Positions 1 through 13,100 of a stretch of DNA of 64,000 nt are shown one piece after another. The position numbers and the translations under genes were made by a program. Source of the DNA: Mangifera indica (Eukaryota; Streptophyta; Magnoliopsida; Sapindales; Anacardiaceae); the NCBI RefSeq assembly GCF_011075055.1, contig NC_058146.1:8184001-8248000 (forward strand). The letters run 5' to 3'. Below the pieces are notes generated by a model, which had not been told where the DNA came from, did no database searches, and saw only the letters and a program-made list of their open reading frames with translations. The number at the start of each line of letters is the position of its first letter. Position 1 is the first letter of the stretch.

Positions 1-62
1 AATTTTGCTTGACAAGTAAATGAGTGTTTCAGCCACTTGTTAATGAGTGTATGAGAAAATAC

Positions 63-3000
63 CCTTGAGCAAGCAAGTATCATATTTATCCAGATTACCA
101 ACAAAGTAAACATGAGGACAGCTCTCAATTAGGAAAGGATCCCTATCAGTGAAAGGGTAACATCCTGAAAGATAATGACAACAGTGGAAACTCAATCACG
201 AGCTCATCAATAATAAAATCATATTTCACCCAAGCAATTTCTTTTCTTTTTCTTTTGTAAATATATCTACTTATATGAAATCGTCTACTGTTCACATAGG
301 AAATATACTAAGGAAATGTTTTGAATAGACAATTAGGCAAAATTTACAAGCAAAAGAACTCATGAAAGCATATTTTGATTTTTACCGAGAGTATTTGGTG
401 CTGTTGGTGCCAGATGTCTCCACCTCAGTGTCCTTTCCATAAATTCAAGCTGATCCTTTGCATCTGAGTATTTCTGAAGATCATCTATATTCTGACCTGA
501 TGTTCCCAGAAATCTGGAAACAAGAAATTACTAGTAAAGATCTAATTGTGAGAAGTACTCATGTATATTAATATGATAATATCATACCTGATATTGTCAA
601 GCTCAAAGCAATGAGGATTGGTACAAGACCTAAACGTGTTATATGCTGCAGACCCAGGGAAAAGGCATCTGTTCAAAGCCTGAACGAAAAAGAATTTTAG
701 AAACAAATTAAGAAAGACCCTTATAATCATGATAAACATACACTTTAACAAGATTAGTAAACCTGCTGAGGTAAAGAAAAGTTTGCTGGATCATTAGCTC
801 CAGGCATGATATCCACAGGGACACCTGCAGCAATCTAAAATTACATAGATAAGTAAATCAACCGTGATGAGATGACCAATAGAAGCTAAGTTAAGTTACT
901 CATCAAAATAACAGTGACAACCTGAGTTAAAAGGATATCTAGCTCTTGGATTGGATCAGAGTGGATTGAATGATCTTTTGAAGCCGAATTCTGCAAAAAT
1001 GACCATCAGGGAGAATTTTGTTGTCATGTGAAGGTACATAGATGGGAAATATTATAAATCCAACACATGGAAACTTTGGAAAAGTAGAAATTAGGAACCT
1101 GTCCGTTAAGAAGTCCATGAGGTATTTCAACTGAGTTTCCAGCAATAATGACATGAACCATCTGTGATGCAATGTCCTGTTCCTGCTCAATCAAAACAAA
1201 ATATGTACTTAGTAAGCAAGAAGGGCCAGATTTCACAAAATTGAGCAGTATAAGAGCAGATCAAGTAGAAAAGAAAATATGCAAAAACCTTTTCATCTCC
1301 CAGATGTCCAGTTATATGATCAACAAGAAGCTGAAACTGAAGGGGATTAGATGTGCTGCTGCCAATACTCAACCCTGACACAAGAACAACATACTTGTCT
1401 TCTCCTGTGCGTATCAACATCACCACTTTAAGATAACAGATAAATATAGATGATCCAGGTCTAAAGACTCAACTAAAGTAATGTCAAATAGATTACATCT
1501 AAAAAATAAAAATAAAAAGGCCTATCACAAGCCAAATTTTAAATCAATATCTACACATTCTTGAGGTAATGTCATAAATTAATATGATAAAAAATGATGT
1601 GGCCCAAACCCTTTCAAACTAAACAATCAGCAAGAAAATTTTTAATGACCATACAGAAACTGAGCAATGAAAGACTTACAAGAAAAGCTACAATTTTTCA
1701 TAAAACACCAGATGTCCTGAAGGATCTTATACTGTTATAAGCTAGGTCAATTCTTGTTGGTTAAAATATTCAATGTATTAATAATAAATATGATGAATCC
1801 TGGATTGGAAAACACCCAGAGAAGAATGTCTATAACCAACAAAGAGGTACCTACTTACACATTTTACAGCAGGGTAGAAGCATCAGCAATAAAAAGAGGA
1901 CTTGAGAAGCTGCAAACATACTTGATTCAAATGGTAACTCTGTCTGGGGTGCTAGGCCAGCTTCTAAGATATCTAAGACCAAGAAATCCCCAGCAACAGT
2001 TTCCTTCCCGTGTAAAGCAACAACAAGGCCTATCAAATGTATCATGTCAACACAACATAAACATTGTTCATAGAGATAACATTCAGATATCATTCAGTAA
2101 AGCAAATTATATTTAAAGAGAAAACTAAACTAAAAAGTAAACGTTGCAAAAGTTGCCCTCAAAACTCGAATCTGCACAATCCACACCATCACCTATTCCT
2201 GGGTTGGATGGCATCTTCCAATTCCATACAGTCATGTAGATAGATTATAATAGTATCTAGCATAATTACCCTTTTTCTAAAGAGAAAATACTTGACAATT
2301 ACTTTTCACAGAATAATTTTTAGGCTCAGAAAGGTACATCTAATGCTAAAAAACAATTCAAAGGATGCGAAATACGTTGTTAACCTAAAAGAAAATGAAC
2401 CTGACCTCATGTGCTATTAGTCAACTAGGATTACCTAATTCATCACCATACCAAGAGGTGTGGTCTTTTCAATACCTTACAACAAACTAAAATTTCGTCA
2501 TTACAATGTTTTCATTCTTCAGTATGAAAAACTGCACATTGCACAGACCTGTTACATATGCTGAAGGCAAAAGCATACTCCCACTGAGTTTAACCCTTCC
2601 ACTCTCATCTTCCAAAACCAGATGATCATTGGGATGCAAAAAATTATGAGGTTTAACAAGTGGAGTCGCAGATCTCTGTAAAAATATCAAAAGTAAATCT
2701 CACAAACAGGGGTATTTCTATCTCATTGAACAACCAACACAATGAAAGGAAATAAAAAAGAAACCCATTTTTTAAATATCATGATACCTCCTTCGAGTAC
2801 TCATCAAGGATCGAAGGTTTGAGTTTCATGTGCTTGTAGAGGGTTCCAACAATGATGCATTCCTTGCCTTCTTCCAGTCCTAATACTGTACAAACTGAAA
2901 CACAAGTAAACATGGTAAAACAACCATCTTCTCCGTTGTCAAATCAAAACCTCGTTAGATTAGAAACACAATCAAAACTTAAGAATTTTATTCACTTGTA

Positions 3001-4139
3001 AAAGGCACCATAGTCAACAAAACAATTCCTCTTTCAAAAAAACAACAATCAACCAAAGTTGTACGATTAACTAGTACCAACTAAAACCATAAGTTATGTA
3101 GCCATCTATTTTAAACATAAAGCTCCATGCCATATTGCATTCGTACATAAATTCTATGATCACATTAAACTCATATCAACACCTGAAAGTCTAAATTATC
3201 AACACATATGAAAAATGCATTAAACCTTAGAAACCAGAAAACTCTAAACCTTAACTACTTAAAAATAGACTAAAATTGCACAGTCCTTTAAATAAACAGA
3301 GATAAGCAAAACAAGTAAAAGTAAATCCCCAAAAAAATAAAAATACAAAGCAATTAAATCAACATACAAAAATAGCTAACTTAAATTTTAAACCCATCTA
3401 AAATAGATAATAATATTCATGAAACTAAAAATTAAAAACAAAAACCCCCCAAAATCCAGTTGCCAAATCTTCCAAAAAGATAACGACAAACATCAATAGC
3501 AACTCAATCTATAATCAAAAAGTTAAAAAATTAAACTAAAACCCTTCTGAATTGAAGTATAAATACAAAATTTAAGCTAAATTGCAAAAATAAAGAAAAA
3601 CCCAGATGCCAAATCTTATGAAATGTTAAAAACAAACATTAACAGAAACTAATCAACACTCAAAGGTAACAAATTCATTTTAAATTAGTCTGAAAAAAAA
3701 AAAAACATAATTTAAACTAAAATACAAAAAATCCACCGTCCTTCATATGCCAAATTTTACAAAAAAGCTAAACACAAGCATTAAATCAAAATTTCTCATT
3801 AAATATATAGTTAATAGAGCATGAAACAGAATCGTACCAGGCATACTGGGTTTCCAATTGGGAACAAGTGAGTAAAGTAGAGTTCTCATCAAGTGTAAAC
3901 GAGCAAAGTAAATTTGACTGTATTGCTGGCCTCTATACGTCTCGTTTCGTATTTCAAACTTCTCATCCTGTAACAAAACCATAACAAATTAGAAAATTTT
4001 GAGCCCGAAAAACAAAAAATAAATAACTGAAGTTGTTAAAGAGAGAAAATTTGAGGTATAGAGAGTATAGAGTAAGCACCAAAGAAAGATAAGCGGATTG
4101 TTTTCTCTGTAGAAGAGCTTCATCTCCATCGATTTCCAT
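63..4139 (-). CDS. POLD2: DNA polymerase delta small subunit (POLD2), 3' end off the window
   Basis: Regulatory B-subunit of replicative DNA polymerase delta; it acts in the nucleus and bridges the catalytic subunit to accessory subunits. Twelve exons could be placed, all with GT/AG borders and consistent phase: 4139-4080, 3967-3838, 2894-2788, 2675-2549, 2029-1922, 1404-1289, 1182-1099, 990-922, 834-763, 679-588, 513-386 and 164-63. They encode about 398 residues; the plant family is about 440, so roughly the last 40 lie left of base 1. The start is the ATG at 4139 ([20 protein letters not shown]). Family-typical segments are [20 protein letters not shown] (OB-fold side), [17 protein letters not shown] and [20 protein letters not shown] (phosphoesterase-like domain, catalytically inactive in this family), and PHVYFVGN near the end. 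The reading frame is open throughout. Recognition rests on remembered Arabidopsis similarity; confidence is high. Confidence 0.95.
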
Positions 4140-4274
4140 GGCTTCTGTGGCTGGGCGGGAAAATTACAAAGTCGTCTTTGTTTTCTCTGCTCCTTCCATG
4201 GGCTTTAAGGGAAATTACCTGCCTATTTAGGCCTGTATTATATTTTGAAGGGATGTAAAAATAAAATTAATTAA

Positions 4275-5217
4275 AGGGAGAAGGACTATTTCCCACCCAA
4301 CTTTTGATGCGTTCTCAACTTGCCACCAACGGCAGATGAAAATCCAGTTTTCCCACCCGTGACCAAACTGCCGTCCAAATTTTCAGTTAGGGACAGGGGC
4401 AAAATCGTCATTTGCTATTTAAAACATTAAAATTTTTAAATTTTACCGTTTCCCCCCTCCAGGTTTTAAAAACTAATAATTAACTCATCCTCAAAGTTTA
4501 AAAAGTTTAGATTGCACCCTTGGGGTTTGCTTCCTTCTCCGGCCACCATCGACGGCCGACGCATTCGACCGATCTCCCATTTCCGACTACAAAGGACGAC
4601 GAAGGACGACGCTTCGACGACGACTACAAACGACGACGCTTCGACGAGGGACGCTTCGACGACGACGACGCTTCGTCTGTTCTTCCAGATCTCCATCTCC
4701 GTCTCCGTCTGTTCTTCCAGATCTCCCATCTCCGTCTGTTCTTCCAGATCGACGCCCCCCATCTCCGTCTCTTCGTCGCATCGTGCGACGAAGGGATCTC
4801 CGTCTCTTCGTCGCACCGTGTACGTCCGGAGTTGAAGTTGGAGAATGGGGGTGAAATGCTAGTTTTGAAAGTTATGGGGGGCGGCTGTATTTTGAAAAAT
4901 ATGGAAACCCCAGGTTTGGGGTGAAAATGTTAGTTTTTAAAGTTGAGGGGTATTTTGTCATCTGCTGTGGGGTGAAAATGTTAGTTTCTAAAACCTAAGG
5001 GGGGTGAATGGTAAAACTCTCACATTAATTTTGAGAAATTAAATTGAGGGGTATTTTTGTCATTTCATCTAACAAGGGTAAAATAGACATTTTACCCTTA
5101 TGCAAACAGAAATCATCCATTTTAACAGCTCACGGGTGGGAAAACTGGATTTTCATCTGTCGTGGGTGTCAATTTGAGAATGCATCAAAAGTTGGGTGGG
5201 AAATAGTCCTTCTCCCT
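4275..5217. mobile_element. Non-autonomous inverted-repeat DNA transposon, 7-bp TSD
   Basis: The two ends are inverted copies of each other over about 85 bp: left AGGGAGAAGGACTATTTCCC and right the same in reverse, continuing through the ACCCAACTTTTGATGC block and the GAAAATCCAGTTTTCCCACC block. The 7-bp sequence TAATTAA flanks both ends (4268-4274 and 5218-5224). There is no transposase. The interior (about 4510-4830) is unusually GC/CpG-rich and consists of short degenerate repeats (TTCGACGAC-like, and TCTGTTCTTCCAGATCTCC-like units), so open frames there are repeat artefacts. It belongs with the element at 6719-8832: both share the CTATTTCCCACCCAA-type terminus. A Mutator-like or Dada-like origin is possible; the TSD length does not settle it. 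Confidence 0.8.
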
Positions 5218-5224
5218 TAATTAA

Positions 5225-6060
5225 AAATATCTTTTTATGGTTTGATTGTTGTTCATTCAACTCAAAACTTTTACCACTTTTATTAAGAGAATCCAACTCC
5301 AAAATCTACCAATTTTTTCCAATTTTTTGGTCATATTCATCTTTTATATAAGTTAAAAAGTTAATATTAACTAATTTACTTAATTATTTAAAAGTTTATA
5401 GTGATAATTTTAATTTTCGTAATTAATATCTTGTTTTTAAATTTAAAATCGGTTGTTAATTTATTAAAATTGTTTATTAATTATAGTAGGATGTGATTTA
5501 TGTGTAAAAATTGTTTATTTTATGGGAAAATAATTTAATTTAGGATTTAAGGTTAAATTTTTTTAATTTGGTAAGTATTCAAAGGTTTCTAATAAAAAAT
5601 TGTTGTTGATTAATGATTTTTTGTTTAATTTATTGATTGAGTAAACAATGATTTTCAGGTGTTTGTTTTGGGTAATAGTTTATTATCAAAATTGAAAGAT
5701 TATTTTAAAATAAATTATTTAAAATTATGTATAAATTATTATTATATTTGATAAAATTTAATAAAAATAATAAGCATAAATAATTATTATATTTAATTAA
5801 AGATAATTAAATAATACTAATAAATTTATTTATTTAAATAGTTTTAGGTATAATTATTTTAAAATATTTTTTTATATTATTATGATATTAATTGAAAATT
5901 GAGTTATCTTTATTATAAAAAATTAATAAATAAAAATATAATTATAATAAAATTAAAATTACTTTAATAATCATTTAATATTTTGATACTCAGATTATTA
6001 CTTACATTATCTATTATTTCATTATTATTAATAAAATATTACTGTAATTTTTTATCTTTT
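5225..6060. repeat. AT-rich intergenic DNA with an AT-rich MITE-like block
   Basis: No gene is visible. From about 5690 to 6060 the sequence (ATAAATAATTATTATATTTA-like) resembles blocks at 28100-28480, 28680-28820, 28990-29200 and 48900-49210. At least one of those lies inside a small hAT-type element, so this is probably an old, end-eroded member of the same MITE group. The borders could not be defined. Confidence 0.4.
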
Positions 6061-6394
6061 ATAAATTAAATAAAATAATATAAATAATAAAATATAAATT
6101 ACCTTCAATAAACCCATAGAGACTTAAAATTGAACAATTTTCCCGTGGCTGGGAGTGAAAACCCGAATTGGCACACAACCAGCCATTATTCATCAAGCCG
6201 CCTACATAAGACAAATTAATATTTGCGCACACCCAGCTATTGTTTTGTTCAATGAAATTGGAGAGCAAAATGACGGGCAGAGTACCTACTTGAAGGCATG
6301 GACATTTGCCACCAGACTAGCTACTGTTTTGCTTAATTCAGCAACGATTGATTTTTTTTTTTCCCTCTCTGTTGGACTCATGTTGGCTGGTGGC

Positions 6395-6710
6395 ACACGA
6401 ATTGATAGTAACAAGGGTGAAGAAAAGGAAATGTTCTTTATAGTAGAAGATCGTGTCGTTGGCTTTGAGGATGATGCTGAGAAATTGTTGGCAAGGGGCA
6501 GCAGAGTGGTGTGATTTTTATTTTTGATGTGGGTAGTTTAGGCAAAACAACCCTTGCTAAAAAGCATTACCACAATAACACTGTGAAGAATAAGTTTCAA
6601 GATCGTGCTTGCGTTTCAGTCTCAAGATTACAAAACTGAAGATAATCTTTGAAGTACCGTAAAATCTTCCCACACGGTGCTTGAAAAGGAGCACGAAGAA
6701 TCATTAACAA
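6395..6710 (+). pseudogene. NB-ARC (CC-NBS-LRR resistance gene) relic
   Basis: A short fragment of a plant NLR immune receptor. One frame reads EDRVVGFEDDAEKLLA, the typical segment just before NB-ARC. In another frame, about 70 bp on, comes FDVGSLGKTTLAKKHYHNN, a P-loop with GKTT intact but the first part degraded (family usually GMGGLGKTT). A third frame gives SQDYKTED, the usual text after the RNBS-A region. At least two frameshifts and a deletion separate these pieces, and nothing downstream of RNBS-A remains, because the transposon at 6719 begins there. The coiled-coil and LRR parts were not found. The similarity is to RPP8/RPP13-like CNLs. It cannot encode a working receptor. Confidence 0.75.
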
Positions 6711-6718
6711 TTAACAAA

Positions 6719-8832
6719 AGGCCAAATAACTACTTCTCACCCAAAATTTGGCGCAAATCTGTTTTTTATCTATAAATTATTGAAAATCTAAATACTCATT
6801 TATCTGATAAATTTTATTATTATTATCAACGGTAAAATTATTATTTAACAAAAGTATTTAAAAAAACTAAAAATTTATTATATTTCTACCCTCCAAATTT
6901 AAAAACCAATAAATTCTCTCTACCCAAAGTTTGAAAAATTTTATCTTTCCTTAAGGTTTTTTCAGACGTTGTCGATGACCGAAGATGACGACATTCTCCC
7001 TCCCTCTCGGCTTCTCTTTTAGTGGCGTTTCATTTCTAGTCATCATTGATTGACAAAACCAACCGACAAAGACGAATCAATAGTTTCTAAACGAAGATGA
7101 AACATCTTCCTCTAAAGACGAAAGAACGTCTTCGTCTTCAGTGAAGGATTGAATGGCCTAAGAGAGGGGTGAATTAGGTAATTTAAAACAATATTTACCA
7201 AATTAGAGAATTAAAATAATTTATTCAAATTAATGAATATTGTCTATTTTTAATCCAATTTATGAGAATAACAAAAATATTTCAAATAATCAATACAATT
7301 AAAATAACATAACATAAAGTATGAGTTTAAGGGAAGAGAAAATCAAACACACGATATATAGTGATTCGGCTCAACCTGGCCTACGTCCACTCCTCCAAGC
7401 TTTCTCTCTAGAAGTATTCCACTAATTATTGGTTTGACCAAAAACTCAATCAAGTTTTTCTTCACAACAAAATAGTCTTCAATGTGCTATTAACCTTTAC
7501 AAGTGTTGAAGATCAATTTCTCTCACTAGAAATTTTCTAATCTCTCCAAGAGTGAACCTCACTCTTTTATAGTACCAATTTTAGTATAAATTCGAAGTAT
7601 GATCTCTCTCAAAGAGTGTATACGAAAGATTAAGTTTAGTACAACCCAATACAAATGAAATTACAAAGTATATGAGCAAGGGTTTTGATTAGAAAAGATA
7701 ATTTGCAAGTGAATAGCTCAAAACTAATTTGCTCTCAGATATGTGAAAGTTTTTTGTGGCAAAAGTTTTTTTCCAAATGAATTTGATTGGGTTTATATAA
7801 GGGAAAATGAGGAAAGTTACTGTTATGTACAAAGACTAGTTGTTTTAATTTTACAGAAAATGCATAATTCAATTGATCAGATGTAATTCGATCAATCTGA
7901 TGTGACGTGACATTCCCGTGGTGCCTACGTGGCACTAATTGTTAGAAAGTTTAAACTAAAATTCGGTCGAACAGATTTAATTTGGTTAACCGAATTTTTG
8001 AAAGCCAAAATGCATGGCTTTTGGACAATTCGAAAGTAGCCATCGAAGAATTCGGTCAATCAAATTTGGTCGACCAAATTTTATTAAATTTTACCCCCTA
8101 AATTTTCAAAAATTATAATTTAACCCCTAAAACTTTGAAAAGTGCAATTTAACCCAATAGTTTGAAAAATGACATTTTAACCCAAAATGTGAAAGATATG
8201 AGAATGAGTTTTCAAGTAATCTATCCCATGCAAATAAATATTCTAATCAAAACGAATACTCTAAATTACAAATATATCTACCTAAACTTGAGTTTTACTT
8301 CAAATCTTCAAAAATTTTCACTTAAACCTTGTCTTCATTTTCATCTTGAAACTCCTTCAAATGCATTAAATAAATTCTTGCAATCTAAACTCACACTCAA
8401 GTAAAATCATTAGTTAATATGCTAAGGGACATATTAGTTTGTTATCATCAAAATAAGAGCATAATGACTCTTTAAGTCAACATTCAACTCTCGTCAATAT
8501 AGGTGAACTAGGAACGAAAGGGGATTAACGGAGAAACTAAGAGAGAGAGAGAATGTCGTCGTTGTCTCTAGCCATTGACAACATCCTAAAAAAACCCTAG
8601 AGGGAAGAGTTGATTTTTTAAACTTTGGGTGAGAGGAAATTTATTAGTTTTTAAACTAAAATGGTGGAAATATAATAAATTTTTATTTTTTAAATATTTT
8701 TATAAGTAACAATTTTACCTCTGACAATAATAATGAAATTTAATAGATAAGTGAATATTTAAATTTTTAATAGTTAATAAGTGAAAAGTTGGATTTATAC
8801 TAAACCTTGGGTGGGAAATAGTAATGTAGCCT
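6719..8832. mobile_element. Long-inverted-repeat DNA transposon with nested insertion, 7-bp TSD
   Basis: The left terminus starts AGGCCAAATAACTACTTCTC and the right ends as the inverted form of AGGCTACATTACTATTTCCC. The 7-bp TAACAAA lies on both sides (6712-6718, 8833-8839). Diverged inverted similarity continues about 300 bp inward, including the paired blocks near 6950-7010 (gacgttgtcgatgacc) and 8550-8600 (gtcgtcgttgtctctagcc). No transposase remains. A second repeat element (about 7143-8482) sits inside and separates the arms. It is related to the 943-bp element at 4275-5217. Two further left-end-like sequences (near 15385 and 39203) resemble its terminus but lack a visible partner. Confidence 0.75.
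7143..8482. mobile_element. Nested dispersed repeat (LTR/TRIM-like), copy A
   Basis: Inserted between the arms of the 6719-8832 transposon. It begins near GGCCTAAGAGAGGGGTGAAT, contains GTGATTCGGCTCAACCTGGC plus a CTACGTCCACTCC segment (wording typical of short plant retroelements), and ends ATGACTCTTTAAGTCAACA. The part from 7672 onward is closely matched by 46806-47724 (for example atgagcaagggttttgatt in both), the second copy being 5'-truncated. No coding domain was seen. The exact superfamily and ends are uncertain. Confidence 0.55.
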
Positions 8833-10107
8833 TAACAAAAAGATTAGTGCAAAGGAGTGGGAGCAAGCGAAGGCAATGTTATATATACCATTTTTTGTAT
8901 ATAAATATATATTTACATAAATATATTATCATATGATTGAATGTTACTTTATTATTAATTTTAAATTATTTAATTATATTATAATATATTTATGTATGAA
9001 AAATATTTACACGTAATTTTATTGATTTAATTAATAAAATTGTGATTAAATTTTGTATACAAAAAATTAAAAAGAAATTTTCAATAAATGCATGCAGCTT
9101 GAATTCAATTTTATAATCTTAAAAAAATATATACCAAAAACAAAATAAATTTGAAGCCATAACACACATAAGAGTGGTGTTATATATATAATTTTATATA
9201 TAAATAATGATATGTTATTATGTAATTAGATAATTCAAAATTAAAAATAAAACAATATTCAATCACATGGTAACATCTCATTATTTATGCACAAAAGTTA
9301 TGCACACAGTATTATTGAACATATAAATAGAGTTGACAATTTTCAATATAACTCATTCTCCTGATATGACACGACACAAAAAATATCAAGTTAGGGTTGA
9401 GTTTTTTTACACTAAATTTATTTCAGTCAACTCGATAGATTCGAAATTAAATTGGATAACATTAAAGTTCACACAAAACAAATCTAATATGATTTAAATA
9501 GATACGAATATTTTAGAGAAATATTATTTTAATAGATTGTATATAATTGTATTTTTATATAATTATAATTACTCATATTATTGTTTATTTTTATTTAAAT
9601 ATTTTATTTTATTATTACATAGTAAAAATTTGATTAGATTACTCAAATTATAGACATTGTATTTTTATAATAAAAATTTAAAATTGTTACATATTATATA
9701 TAGTTTTATCTTTATTTAATTATAATTATTCATATTATTTTTATTTAAGTATTTTATTTTATTATTAAATAATATAATGACATATTTTAAAAAGTTTTCA
9801 TATATAAATTTTTAAACTATTTATTAATAAGGTAAGATGTTATATTGTATGTTTTATTAATAATATATTAATATAATTTGGTACATTTTATTAATAATAT
9901 GTTAGATAATTTGATAAAAAAATTAAAATAATAAAAATATTTTAAAAATAAAAATAATAAATAATTTTAAATTAAATTAAATATTAAAATATAATTAAAA
10001 AATTTTGATAAAATTTTAATTTTAATTTTAGTCTATTTAAAATTAAAAATCTCCGACACGTACCTTAAATTGTCACGATACCGACACCCCATTACGGCCA
10101 AAGCTGC
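8833..10107. repeat. AT-rich intergenic DNA upstream of the fibrillin gene, with two MITE copies
   Basis: No gene is visible. Two short AT-rich elements of one family lie at about 8877-9062 and 9174-9321, with the shared core ATGATATGTTATTATGTAAT-like and weak inverted symmetry. The rest, to about 10030, is low-complexity TA-rich DNA, partly with inverted repeats. Composition becomes normal only at about 10040, at the fibrillin promoter. Confidence 0.5.
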
Positions 10108-10115
10108 CTATAAAG
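10108..10115 (+). promoter_or_regulatory. TATA box of the fibrillin gene
   Basis: CTATAAAG lies 66-73 bases before the ATG at 10181, in the first normal-composition DNA after a long AT-rich tract. A start site about 30 bp downstream would leave a 5' UTR of about 40 nt. Confidence 0.6.
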
Positions 10116-10180
10116 TAATAAGTAAAATCATTGTCAGCTCGCACTGAAAGAAAACTCTCTTCTTTTTCATTTCGCTTTCA

Positions 10181-13100
10181 ATGGCTTTTCCTCTACACTG
10201 CTCACTCCCTGCAACCCCTATAATTCACTCCAAATTCTCATCTTCTTCTTCTTATACTTCAATCACTTTCACTCCTCTGTTCGTCACTCCTATCAGGTCT
10301 CTGTACAACGACCGGAAATTGCGCCCCGAATTCCGATGCACGGCAATGGTCCAGCAGGCCGTACAGGGCCCTCCCGCCGCCTACGCCAAGGAAGTGGAAC
10401 GACGGTCAGCTAAAGAATCGCTTCTCCTTGCTGTCAGTTTTCTATTTCCTCCTCTTTTTTTCTCATTAAAACGCCGCCGTCTTGTTTGTTTCAGTTCTCC
10501 AATTGTAATTTTTTAAATTTTGATTTATTTTTTTAACTTTTAATTGATGAATGCTTGTTGAATAGCAAAAATACTGAAAAAACCAAAGATTTTTTTTTTT
10601 TAAATCTAAAGTTGATGAAGAAATTCATTCTAGAATTGTAAAATGTGTTTTCCTAGTAAATAATGGGTGTGTAAATAGTAGATTATTTCTTATGGCTACA
10701 AGTAACGCTACCGATATATTGCGCCGGTGAGATAGTAAATTTCGGAATTTGTAATATATATAAGAACTGCTACTGTAACTGCATGTAACGTTATTGTTTT
10801 ATTTTTTGTTTCAACAAGCTCTGTTTTGGCTACCGTGTAAGAAGATTTTAGCAAGTATTAGCATTTTTTTAAGTTTCAATGTATTCACTATTTTTATATA
10901 CTTTGTTTACTAAAACATTCAGCCCTGTAATGTTACCAAAACACAGTTTGGTAGTGTGATCCCTTTTATAATGTGTAGGACAGTTAAATTGATTGTTTAT
11001 GTTGTGTTGGAAATCTGAGAGTGAAACTAATTACTCTTTGATTTTAGTTTAAGGATTCCGGGGGTTTTAAGGCCTTAGTGACAGGGAAGACCACAAGTAT
11101 GCAGCAGATTGATGTGAATGAGAGGATAACTAGTCTTGAGCGGCTGAATCCAACGCTAAGACCAACAATGTAGGTGCATAATAAAAAATAAGTTATTTTT
11201 GTATGTTCCTATTTCTAGGATGAGACTTTTTATTTGTTCTCATAGCATTTTCCAGGTCTCCCTTTCTTGAAGGTCAATGGAATATTGAGTGGTTTGGATC
11301 TGGTAGCCCAGTTGTAGTTGCTGCTAGAGCTATATTTGAGTGAGTAAATTTTCTAGTTGTGAATGTGCTTTATATTTAGAAATTGATTGAATTAATAGTG
11401 TCAGCTAACCCTGTGGTGATCATTCTGTTGTTGCAGGAGGTTTCCTTCAACGGTGGCAGATTTGTCAAAAATGGATATTTTGATCAACAATGGAAATGGC
11501 AAAGTCACAGCTAACTTGAAACTGCTGAACTCGGTAATTTTTAGTTCATTTTACATGTCCTTGATGTTGATGACTGCACAAATGTACTTTGCATGTGACA
11601 AACATTTGTTAGATACGCATATGCAAGGGAAATCTATCACTAAGATATGTTGAATAAGCATGTGAGAAAATATGAAATGAACAGTCAAGTGAAATATTTA
11701 TATACAAGGACTTGTTATTTGGCTGGTGCATTGATTTAAGCTTGTGGGCTCATGATGGTGTTTAGCATGTGTTTAAGGTCATGATGCAAAGGATTCTAAA
11801 TCCTTAAACCACCAACAAGTTGTGTCAGAGCTAGTTGAGGGGGGTTTGTTAGATATCTGCTGAACAACTGCATTTATATGCAGTTGTTTGTGATGATTAG
11901 ATTAAAAGTTTGTCTCTAAAGAGAATAGGGGAAGTAAAGAATTTTCACTCAGTAGTTATGCCATGACATATTGGCTTAAGATTTTGAAGTCAAGATGCTA
12001 AAATGTTCATATCTGTAAGTCAAATTGACTAGCAAGTGACTGCTCCAATTTCAAATTTTTGTGTCAAGTTTGACATCATAATTTATGTCTGGCTTTAGTT
12101 ATACATTTGAGGCTTTAATTATATGTATAATAAAATGAATTGTAAAAGATGTTTGCATTACATTTTAACTTCTGCTAATCAGCTCAACTTAATACATTGT
12201 AATTACACCATACTTTTGTGTGATGAGAAGTGCCTTCTAATGAAATGCAGATAGAAAGTAAAATTATGTTCTCCAGCAAGCTGTCTGTTGAGGGACCGCT
12301 TAGAATGAAAGAAGAATATATTGAAGGAATTTTTGAATCACCAAGAGTAATTGAAGAAGCATTACCAGAACAGCTAAAAGGTGTATTTAATCAGGCAGTG
12401 AACACAGTTCGGCAGCTTCCTGAAAGTATTAGAGATGTGGTGGACAGCGGGCTAAGGGTTCCTCTTAGTAAGCATTTCATTGTCTTTAATTTTCATCCTA
12501 TATTGATATCATAAAAGTCTGCTGTATTATTGATCCTTTGGATAAATATGTTCTGTGTTGTGCAAGGCAGTCTGTAATAATTTGGTGTTATATGCTTTAC
12601 TAATACCGTCAGCAGAACTGATCACATTAATAATTGTCAACTGATGTTTGAGAAAGAGAACACTTGTTGATCTTATTTTAGCTTAGTATTCTGATCCGTT
12701 TCTTCTAATGTCCATTGTGCTATTTTATTTTTCTGCTTAGTAGCTATAGTACTTGCATTCAGTCATTTAGATATCGGTCTATAAATAGCTAGATAGATGT
12801 TGGTTATTAATTCAAATTTTCTCTTTGGCGATGTAATTTGTATTGATATTAAGACGTCTAGTAAGACAAGTATGTATCTTTCAACTTGATAAAATAACCA
12901 AAGATTGGTGAAATACATGTATCCAAGATCATTGTAGACTGTACTCTAGTTTCCTTTGCAAATCTATATTTATGAATTCACCATTAGGAATGGAATCATT
13001 CGCTTGATGATGCTATAGGACCAATTTCATAGATCAATGCCATTGAAATAATTCATTGTCATTTGTGACACTGGCTTGCAATCACCCCTTATTATGCTTT

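Noticed and set aside
4466..4924. Overlapping open frames on both strands with Asp/Arg/Ser-rich translations
   Set aside because: They come from CG-rich short repeats within a transposon; no domain, and all frames are open for the same reason.
10181..10516. 111-aa single-exon reading of the fibrillin start
   Set aside because: It runs past the exon 1 donor at 10433 into the intron; the spliced seven-exon model gives the full family protein.
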